This document shows, in pieces, positions 26,378 to 32,813 of a stretch of DNA of 64,000 nucleotides. Source of the stretch: Deltaproteobacteria bacterium (lineage in GTDB: Bacteria; Acidobacteriota; Thermoanaerobaculia; Multivoradales; JAHZIX01); assembly GCA_022601195.1 (NCBI GenBank), contig JAHZIX010000001.1:62001-126000 (forward strand), given 5' to 3'. The notes beneath the pieces are model-generated. The model was given only the letters and a program-made list of their open reading frames with translations. It searched no databases and had not been told where the DNA came from. Position numbers and translations under genes: made by a program. Every line of letters starts with the position of its first letter. Position 1 is the stretch's first letter.

Positions 26378-27667
26378 CTACAGCGCGCTAACCGTCAGCT
26401 CTGCGGGCGCCGGGACGACCCATCGGAAGAGGCGATAGGTTTCTTTCTGGTCCGATGGAAAAACGGTTTCCCATAGCTCTGTCCCCTCGGGAAGAGTGAT
26501 TACCAGCGAGCCGTCTGCCTGCTCGGCAATCTCCAAAGGCTGGCCCGTAAAGGGATCCGATCTCGACGCCTCAACTTGCTCCTCGCCGGCTAGATCGCCG
26601 TCCGCTGCCAGGCCCAAGGCCAGCCGAGCGACTTGGCCGATGGCCTCGTTCAGTTTGAGACGCCCGGCAACCAGCTCAAAGTCAGGGCCGAAGGATTGAA
26701 ACAGACGTTCCCCGGAAGGTCGAGTCAGCCTCGACGAGGCTCTCAACTCAGCAAAGGAACCCAGAGGATAAGACTGATTTACCTGAGAGTAATGGGACAA
26801 CATAGCCGTGACCAATCGTTTGGTAAAGACCCGGTGCATCGGGTTGCCCAGCGCCAAGAGGCCCCGGCTGTTGCCAACCCCTTCACCGGTGTCCACATGG
26901 GCTGCCATCCAGTAAGCCAAAGCTCCTTCTCCGTTCAGAGCACCCCGGAAACGATCCTGATAACGATCTCCCGTGGGTAGGGAGACCAGCTGATACCAGG
27001 AGCTTGGGTCTTCGACCCCCAGGAGAAGGGCATCTTGCACGCCGAGAAGGAGCATCCGCTCCGAAGCAGCGCCGATGAGAGTGAAGATGAGCATGGGCTC
27101 TCCGTACACCGCATCCGCCAGGCTTCTCATGGCCGCCAGGCTCCTCCAGGCCTTCTGCTGCTCTCCTTCGACCAGAGCCAAACGGGCCTCCAGAAGCAGT
27201 AGCCGCCCGCAATTCAGAACACCGAGCAGATTGGGAATCTCCATACGGTGCCCCTCGTCGTAAGCGAGGTCAAAAGAAGACGAAGTCAATCCCTCCATGC
27301 GATGTAGTTGCTCCAAAGTCGAGGACTGATGGCTGAGAATTTCCTTCCCACGACGCAAATCCTCCTCCCCCAAATTGCCCAGCTCTTGGTAGGCCAGTGT
27401 TCTCAAATCCAACAGGTCTTCTTTACTCGCCGTCTTCGGAAAGTCCATGGCTTTGGCCAACCAATGAGCTGCGTTGCGTCGAGGCGGCACTGACGCCGGC
27501 GCCAGCTCCACGAGATCCACCGGTCCCACCGCCTGGCGAAATTCCTGGGCTGCAAGGCCCAAAGAGCGGTTGGTCCGAAGTCGCAAGACCGTGAAGACGG
27601 CCAACACCACCAAACAGAGTACCGCTGCCATCAATACCCAGCGTCGCCAGCCTAGCCCCTTACTCAT
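26378..27667 (-). CDS. Membrane-anchored protein of unknown function in an ECF sigma cassette
   Basis: This 429-residue protein has one N-terminal membrane segment (VLMAAVLCLVVLAVFTVLRL) and a large, mostly helical extracytoplasmic part rich in Leu and Glu. I do not recognise a family; the layout resembles lineage-specific proteins found next to ECF sigma factors in Planctomycetes and Acidobacteria. Its ATG overlaps the stop of the anti-sigma-like gene in an ATGA junction and is preceded by GGGAGGTGTT. It is therefore almost surely translated together with that gene. The role may be sensing or executing an envelope response. Confidence 0.75.
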   Translation of the reverse strand: MSKGLGWRRWVLMAAVLCLVVLAVFTVLRLRTNRSLGLAAQEFRQAVGPVDLVELAPASVPPRRNAAHWLAKAMDFPKTASKEDLLDLRTLAYQELGNLGEEDLRRGKEILSHQSSTLEQLHRMEGLTSSSFDLAYDEGHRMEIPNLLGVLNCGRLLLLEARLALVEGEQQKAWRSLAAMRSLADAVYGEPMLIFTLIGAASERMLLLGVQDALLLGVEDPSSWYQLVSLPTGDRYQDRFRGALNGEGALAYWMAAHVDTGEGVGNSRGLLALGNPMHRVFTKRLVTAMLSHYSQVNQSYPLGSFAELRASSRLTRPSGERLFQSFGPDFELVAGRLKLNEAIGQVARLALGLAADGDLAGEEQVEASRSDPFTGQPLEIAEQADGSLVITLPEGTELWETVFPSDQKETYRLFRWVVPAPAELTVSAL

Positions 27668-28098
27668 AACACCTCCCGAAGAGCCAAATAGGTTTCTATG
27701 TGGTTGTCTGAGCCCCCACTTCTCTCGACGAGGGATGAAGAATCCGCGGTGAGAATTCTTTGAACTTCAAATAGCTTCCAAGAGGATCCCGATTCGGCGA
27801 GCCAGCTCGGTGAGGTCGCCTCTACAGTGGTAGCGATCGCCCCGGTCACCTCCGCCCGAGATGAACCGGGCACTCCCGACATCGAAAGCCAAGCGTTGAC
27901 TCCCAGTAGGAAGACCATCCCAACCGCCCATGCTAGCCACAGCTCTCGGCTCCTCCACAGCCGAAGGGTCCACTCGACCGGCGCCCTCCCTTCGTCCGCA
28001 GCGCGGGCTACCCGCGCCGCTGTCAACACCCTTTCCCGAAGATCGCCCGGGGGCTCGGGGGGTTCCAACCCAGAAAACGGCCACTGACTCGATCTCAT
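27664..28098 (-). CDS. Anti-sigma-like single-pass membrane protein
   Basis: This 144-residue protein has a short cytoplasmic N-terminus (about 50 residues) with LRERVLTAARVARA, one membrane helix (WLAWAVGMVFLLGVNAWLSM) and an outer part. The size, topology and position directly after an ECF sigma gene fit an anti-sigma factor, though no zinc HxxxCxxC motif is present. ATG 28098 forms an ATGA overlap with the sigma gene stop, and GGGAG precedes it; ATG 28116 is an alternative. Its own stop overlaps the next gene the same way. Confidence 0.7.
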   Translation of the reverse strand: MRSSQWPFSGLEPPEPPGDLRERVLTAARVARAADEGRAPVEWTLRLWRSRELWLAWAVGMVFLLGVNAWLSMSGVPGSSRAEVTGAIATTVEATSPSWLAESGSSWKLFEVQRILTADSSSLVERSGGSDNHIETYLALREVL

Positions 28099-28685
28099 TT
28101 CTCGACTCCCATCCATTTACGAAGCTTTCGAATCGCCAACCGGTGACGGCTCGCCGCAGTGAAGGTGGAAACTCCCGTCACAGCACCGATGCGGCGAAAG
28201 GACAAGCCAGCGTATTCCCGTAAGAAGAGAACCTCTCTTTGAGCCTCACCGAGCCGTTTCAACCATTTGCTGGCGGCGGCGGCGTCCACGACCAAGGAGG
28301 GGTCTTCCTCGGGAGCAGCGAGAAAGTCGGCCACCCGGTCCTCCAAGCTCTCCCCTCTGGGTCGACTTCGCAGTCGGTCTACAGCAGCTCGCCGAGCCAT
28401 GGTCAGTAAATAGGCACGAGGATCACGGACTCGGCGGAGGTCGAGGTTGGGATCGGCTAGGCGGACGAAAACCTCCTGCACGGCGTCTTCCGCTTCACTG
28501 GCATTCCCCGTTCGCCACAAAGCCAAGCCGTAAAGCTCACGGCTCAGGAGGCCATAGATTTCCTCGAGGGCAGCCGAATCCCCACTTGCCAGGCGATCGA
28601 AGGAGGATCTCAAAGTCGGGGCTAACGGAGCGTCTACCGGTGAAGGCGCGCCGAGTTCTAGTTCCATCAGCGATTCTCCAGCCAT
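28095..28685 (-). CDS. ECF-type RNA polymerase sigma factor
   Basis: This 196-residue protein has region 2 (FDRLASGDSAALEEIYGLL, then ASEAEDAVQEVFVRL) and region 4 (LGEAQREVLFLREYAGLSF, then RRIGAVTGVSTFTAASRHRLAIRKL). These are the core-binding and -35-recognition helices of ECF sigma factors. Start choice is open between ATG 28727, 28685 and 28667; 28685 has GAGGACGG in front and is used here. It heads an overlapping three-gene set with the anti-sigma-like and membrane protein genes. This sigma factor differs clearly from the one at 35.5 kb. Confidence 0.9.
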   Translation of the reverse strand: MAGESLMELELGAPSPVDAPLAPTLRSSFDRLASGDSAALEEIYGLLSRELYGLALWRTGNASEAEDAVQEVFVRLADPNLDLRRVRDPRAYLLTMARRAAVDRLRSRPRGESLEDRVADFLAAPEEDPSLVVDAAAASKWLKRLGEAQREVLFLREYAGLSFRRIGAVTGVSTFTAASRHRLAIRKLRKWMGVEK

Positions 28686-28915
28686 CACCGTCCTCGAAGG
28701 CCCATCCGGGCCACCCTCGAAAGCCACCGCAAGGTCCAGAGCCCCGGGGCCAGCCTCGGAGCTTCTCTTGGTTCAAATACGTCCATCAATGAATTAGACG
28801 GTAGAAAGACCGGTTCTTGTCACTTTCAGAGGAAGATTTTTCCTCGCGACCCACTTGCTGTCTCCCGGGGATTGGAAAAAGGAGTCTAAGAAAGCTCGGG
28901 TTGGCCAAGAGAAGG

Positions 28916-30460
28916 TCAACTCCGCCCTTCTCTTATCAGAGCCCACAGCAACGCTGCCATTTCGCCATCCACCACATCGCCGTGGTTCTTGACGATAGAA
29001 GTGGCATCGACCACTTCGACCGGTTTGGCGGGGGGATCGAAGGAGGCGCATTGCTTTCCCTGCCGCTTCGCCCCAGACCATGAAGCCCCAGATCTCGAGA
29101 TCTCAGCCCCCGCGGCTTCTGCCCAACCCGGCCTCCAGCGCCGGAAACGGAAGCGGTGGGCGTAGGATCGCGCCCGGCGATGTCCCGGGCTGCCCCCCAC
29201 GTGGTTTGCCTGAGACACCATCTGAGCGAGAGGATTGGTCCGGTCGTTCTCTGACCAAACGAGGACGACCCGATCTACTTTGTCCACCAAATCACCGTAG
29301 GGGGCTCCTTCGGTACCGGAGCAGCGCTCCGGCAGGAACCGGTTCATGGAGAAGGCGCCTTGCAGGGAGACCAACAGAGAAACCCGAATCTCTGACTCGG
29401 TTCCAGCCCCTGCCGCCGGTTTCGCCCCAGCAGAGGAGGTACCCAAGAGCCCAGCCGAAGCGCTGGCCCGGGACAAAATGCGAGCTCCGAAGCTGTGGCC
29501 AATCGCCATCACCGGCAAGTCCTTGCGCCCGGCGACCGTCAGCAGTACCCGGTTGAGAAGAGCATTGGCCCAGGTGACACCGATCTCATCAGCATCTTTC
29601 GCCTTGTTGCCGTAGCTCGCGACGTTGGGGACGACTTTTAGGATCGGAATCTCCGAGACTCCCCAGACCCAGCCGGAATGCCAAGTGATTCCGACCACCA
29701 GGGGATGGAATCGTCGGTTTTCTTTGCTGGCCTCCAGTCCGATGAGCTGGGGAAGTTCTCGGTAAGCCTCTACGGACTTCCCCTGTTGGGTATTCCACCC
29801 CTTCGAGATCAGGAGGATGTGCGTGAACTCCTGTTGATCGACCAGTTGGGATAGAAAGCTCTGCAGCTTCTCCAAGGCTCTCCAACTATTGTCATAGACC
29901 GTCTCCTCGCAGGAGAATTCTGGGGTACTCCCTCTCGACGTCGGCAGGGTCCCTTGCCGACAGTCCACATAGACGTTGTGAAGAAAGATGGGTTCGGTCT
30001 CTTCTCGCCCCGGCCAAAAGGCGATGTGGGAAACAAAGGTACGCTTCCCTTCGTCCAGATAACTTTCCAGACTCTCTCGCTGCTGGCCTATGAGCTCACA
30101 CTGGCGAGCCTCCTGGCGGGACAGCCTAGGGCCTCCTGCACCGGACGAGCAGAACGCCGGTGGCTCCAGGGCTTCGAGAATCGCCCTTTCTTCCGGCGAA
30201 CGAAACTCACCGAGCCCTACCTGTTTGCGAATCCGATCGCGCTGCGCTTTCTCCAGGCCAAAAACCACCGTAGGAAAGGAAAAATCCCCAACTGTTCCAC
30301 CTCTCAGGAGCTCATGAGCCTGCTGCGAAGATCGAGAATCCGTTCCTAACTCCCGAGCCCGTCGGTCCAAGACTTCTTTGGACGGCAGCTGTCCCCAGGC
30401 CGGCAGCCAGGCAAGAAGCCCGGCAAGGAGTCCGAAAGGAATGACTGAGATTCTTCTCAT
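28916..30460 (-). CDS. Secreted alpha/beta hydrolase
   Basis: This 514-residue protein has a signal peptide (FGLLAGLLAWLPAWG). In its second half it carries a serine-hydrolase elbow, MAIGHSFGARIL (GHSFG), after a strand-rich segment THILLISKGWNTQQG. Further on, VVLVWSENDRTNPLAQ could place the Asp and SIVKNHGDVVDG the His of the triad. The N-terminal 200 residues are helical and unrecognised. The substrate is unknown (lipase or esterase). The start ATG overlaps the stop of a small upstream ORF in an ATGA junction and lacks its own ribosome site, which suggests coupled translation. Confidence 0.78.
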   Translation of the reverse strand: MRRISVIPFGLLAGLLAWLPAWGQLPSKEVLDRRARELGTDSRSSQQAHELLRGGTVGDFSFPTVVFGLEKAQRDRIRKQVGLGEFRSPEERAILEALEPPAFCSSGAGGPRLSRQEARQCELIGQQRESLESYLDEGKRTFVSHIAFWPGREETEPIFLHNVYVDCRQGTLPTSRGSTPEFSCEETVYDNSWRALEKLQSFLSQLVDQQEFTHILLISKGWNTQQGKSVEAYRELPQLIGLEASKENRRFHPLVVGITWHSGWVWGVSEIPILKVVPNVASYGNKAKDADEIGVTWANALLNRVLLTVAGRKDLPVMAIGHSFGARILSRASASAGLLGTSSAGAKPAAGAGTESEIRVSLLVSLQGAFSMNRFLPERCSGTEGAPYGDLVDKVDRVVLVWSENDRTNPLAQMVSQANHVGGSPGHRRARSYAHRFRFRRWRPGWAEAAGAEISRSGASWSGAKRQGKQCASFDPPAKPVEVVDATSIVKNHGDVVDGEMAALLWALIREGRS

Positions 30461-30804
30461 GTTCTTGTAGCGGTCATTTGCTGATTCCGGGTCTCTGCCA
30501 ACCGACGACGCGGCGCTCCTTCTTCTTCGAACTTCCCGAGGAGGGGCTTCTCCACCAGCTGGCGAGGTACCCCCAAAAGGGGAACTACAGGCTCGGTAGC
30601 ATCAACTCTCTCTAATAGATAGTCCAATGGACTCCGAGGCAGGAGTCCGGAAATCAGTTCCAGGAAAAAGAAAGATAGCAGGAACCCAGCGGCCTGGTAC
30701 CGCAAAGGAAGTTTCGGAGATTCAGTTTTGGGGGTGCAGGGTTGGAGAGGCAGTGCCTGGTGGGATTTGGGGGATAGGGTGCCGAAAAGCCGAAATGGCC
30801 GCAA
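30457..30804 (-). CDS. Possible small membrane protein coupled to the hydrolase gene
   Basis: This is an ORF of up to 115 codons with a hydrophobic stretch (YQAAGFLLSFFFLELISGLL) and a charged C-terminal part. Its stop overlaps the hydrolase start as ATGA, and the hydrolase has no ribosome site of its own. No family is recognised and no good ribosome site was seen for this ORF; the real start may lie within it. It could still be a chance frame. Confidence 0.3.
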   Translation of the reverse strand: MRPFRLFGTLSPKSHQALPLQPCTPKTESPKLPLRYQAAGFLLSFFFLELISGLLPRSPLDYLLERVDATEPVVPLLGVPRQLVEKPLLGKFEEEGAPRRRLAETRNQQMTATRT

Positions 30805-30822
30805 CCACAGAAGACAGAGGAA

Positions 30823-31410
30823 TTACTCGATCCGTTCGCCCTCGATCAGGAAGACATCGGGGATCCACGTCTTGCCTCCGTCCGTGGACCAGTCGAGCTT
30901 CCACTTGAAGGAGTTTTTCTTCATATCGAAGAAGGTGACGCGAGAGTGGCCGGCATTGCCGGAAGGAGAAATACTCTTGCCGGTCATCCTGAACTCACCT
31001 TCCTGGTAAGTCGCCTGGAAAGTCGCCCACTTCATATTGGCGGTGCTCAACCACTTGGCCACCCATTGCTCCGTCTCGGTGTCGTAGTGGCGAATATTGA
31101 CCCCGACACTTTCGGTGCCGTCCGGCTTGGGGGCGCGCCATTCATCCATGATGGCGAAGCCGTCGAGGATCGTATAGAACTTCCAGCTCGCCGTACCCTC
31201 TACATAGCCGCCATCCTGCTGGAGAGCCCGGGTGGTACATCTCCAGTTGCCCAATAGCGGTGCCAGCTGCTCCGTTTCCGGCGGCGGAGACGGCTTCGCC
31301 ACCACCTGCTGAAGCTCTTCCTCCACCGAGGCCGAACTGGCCATGCGAGTAGCAGAGAAGATAGTTAGAGGGACGAAGGCACAAACGACAGCTATTTGGG
31401 TCCAGCGCAT
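30823..31410 (-). CDS. Exported DUF1579-like lipocalin-fold protein
   Basis: This 195-residue protein has an N-terminal signal peptide (IAVVCAFVPLTIFSAT). Its body has the pattern of DUF1579-type proteins: LLGNWRCTTRALQQDGGYVEG, WKFYTILDGFAIMDEWRA, then IRHYDTETEQWVAKWL and a final strand. Such proteins form small beta-barrels with no assigned activity. The start is ATG 31410, directly before the signal peptide; the frame upstream looks non-coding. It lies 95 bases after the first Cys peptide gene on the same strand and could be the last member of that transcription unit. Confidence 0.75.
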   Translation of the reverse strand: MRWTQIAVVCAFVPLTIFSATRMASSASVEEELQQVVAKPSPPPETEQLAPLLGNWRCTTRALQQDGGYVEGTASWKFYTILDGFAIMDEWRAPKPDGTESVGVNIRHYDTETEQWVAKWLSTANMKWATFQATYQEGEFRMTGKSISPSGNAGHSRVTFFDMKKNSFKWKLDWSTDGGKTWIPDVFLIEGERIE

Positions 31411-31505
31411 GAAAAGGGTATACGGAGAGCTGGGGAGAAAGTTTGCAGCTGGATCGGCAAAGACGCGCCTCCCGTCCCGAACGTCAGCTCTCTCCCCAGG
31501 CACCA

Positions 31506-31838
31506 TCAAAGATCAACCAATCCTATGAGGTTCTGACAATCGGAACGGCTCCCCTCAGGAGAATCCGCGTCCCAAGGATCTATACAGCAGAGGATTCCAG
31601 TCGGATTGAGCATTGGCCCCTCGCACCACTCGGTGCAAACTGTGTAGGGGTGATGGGCATCGCAGTAAGCCTGTGAATCCACGGCTCTATTATTAGATTG
31701 CCACATTCCTCCGCTTCCCGTTTCTGAGCTATCACCGCCACTTTCCGGTTCTTCGTCCCCATTCACCGCAACGCCAACGAGCACGATGCCACCCAGGACG
31801 ATCATTATCTGGAGTACGCTGAACAGTTTCGTCTTCAT
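31506..31838 (-). CDS. Secreted six-Cys peptide, paralogue A
   Basis: This 110-residue precursor has a signal peptide (VLQIMIVLGGIVLVGVAV), an acidic Gly/Ser linker and a C-terminal Cys domain. The domain runs from MWQSNNR through QAYCDAHHPYTVCTEWCEG and TGILCCIDP to SDCQN. Its spacing C-x8-C-x3-C-x11-CC-xn-C is shared with paralogues B and C just upstream, which suggests three disulfides. No known family or toxin fold is recognised. The ATG is preceded by GAGGAGAAAATC. It is the most downstream of the three genes. Confidence 0.8.
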   Translation of the reverse strand: MKTKLFSVLQIMIVLGGIVLVGVAVNGDEEPESGGDSSETGSGGMWQSNNRAVDSQAYCDAHHPYTVCTEWCEGPMLNPTGILCCIDPWDADSPEGSRSDCQNLIGLVDL

Positions 31839-31898
31839 GATTTTCTCCTCTAGATTGACCTTTCGGATGCTCTCTCCTTAAGCAGCGAGGGGGCTACA

Positions 31899-32228
31899 TC
31901 AAAGGCGGTTCCGGCAGTCATTCAAAGTCATTCCGGGCATGTCGACGAGCGCATCATCTATGCAACAGAGAATCCCGGTCGGATTGAGAAATGGACCCTC
32001 GCACCACTCGGTGCAAACGGTGTAGGGATGATGAGTGTCACAGTAGGCTTGCTCATTAACAGACCTATTGCTCGACTGCCACACACCGGGGCTGTTATTC
32101 AGTGATTCATCATCGCTCTTACCACCATTGGACACGGACGACCCGTAGGTGACGGCCGTAACAAGGGTGAGCAGCAAGACTACCGATAGGGTGAACACCA
32201 AGCGTAAACTAGACGACATCTTCTTCAT
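31899..32228 (-). CDS. Secreted six-Cys peptide, paralogue B
   Basis: This 109-residue precursor resembles paralogue A most closely: VWQSSNR, then QAYCDTHHPYTVCTEWCEG, TGILCCIDD and NDCRN. The signal peptide is LVFTLSVVLLLTLVTAVTYG. It starts at ATG 32228, after GGAGAGAGAAG. The signal peptides of A, B and C differ strongly while the Cys domain is conserved, as expected if only the mature part is under selection. Confidence 0.8.
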   Translation of the reverse strand: MKKMSSSLRLVFTLSVVLLLTLVTAVTYGSSVSNGGKSDDESLNNSPGVWQSSNRSVNEQAYCDTHHPYTVCTEWCEGPFLNPTGILCCIDDALVDMPGMTLNDCRNRL

Positions 32229-32328
32229 GTACTTCTCTCTCCATTCATACACAATTTCTCGCCAATCATTCCTTTGAGGGCCGGATCGACTGAGGGAATT
32301 GACAGATCAAATTAACCAAGCATGAAAA

Positions 32329-32676
32329 TCACCATTCCCTGACGAAGTTCTCGCAATCAGTAATGAGTCCTTCTCGATCTGAAAGCACAGGATCGAGACA
32401 GCAGAGGGTTCCCGTCGGTCGACGCTCCAAACCTTCACACCATTCGGCGCAGATCGTAAAAGGGTGGTGGGTATTGCAGTATTGCTGGGCAACATTGGTT
32501 CGGCTGTTGGACTCCCAATAGCCGATTCTTTGACCACCGCGACCGAAGTCTTCGACACTCTGCTTTCCTTCCGCTGCATCCACGGTGCCACCGGAGGTCG
32601 CCGCAACGACTCCGGCTAGAAGTAGGGCGCACAAAACTACCCATAACTTGGAACTTAAAGCGACTTCTCTTCCCAT
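32329..32676 (-). CDS. Secreted six-Cys peptide, paralogue C
   Basis: This is the first and most divergent of the three tandem genes, with 115 residues. After a signal peptide (LWVVLCALLLAGVVAAT) and a linker, the mature domain reads YWESNSR, then QQYCNTHHPFTICAEWCEG, TGTLCCLDP and TDCEN. Its 'CAEW' is the form seen in the isolated relative at 21.7 kb. ATG 32676 has a strong GGAGGAGAG ribosome site. A copy of the TTGATCCAA-N12-TTTCGCCT element lies 42 bases upstream, the only one near the three genes, so C-B-A is probably one operon. Confidence 0.82.
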   Translation of the reverse strand: MGREVALSSKLWVVLCALLLAGVVAATSGGTVDAAEGKQSVEDFGRGGQRIGYWESNSRTNVAQQYCNTHHPFTICAEWCEGLERRPTGTLCCLDPVLSDREGLITDCENFVREW

Positions 32677-32717
32677 CCCTCTCTCCTCCGGAAATTGTCG
32701 GGTTTCGAATCTACCTG

Positions 32718-32748
32718 CTAGGCGAAAATCGCCTCCAGATTGGATCAA
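32718..32748 (-). promoter_or_regulatory. Bipartite promoter-like element upstream of the peptide operon
   Basis: On the minus strand: TTGATCCAA (32740-32748), 12 bases, TTTCGCCTAG (32718-32727). The same two blocks with the same spacing occur twice in the intergenic region before the sigma factor gene. It ends 42 bases before the ATG of peptide C. Confidence 0.75.
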
Positions 32749-32813
32749 GAGAAAGAAAAAACTTTCGAAGGGGGATTCGGGCCGCGAATGAACCCTAGAA
32801 ATCCGGCAAGGTT

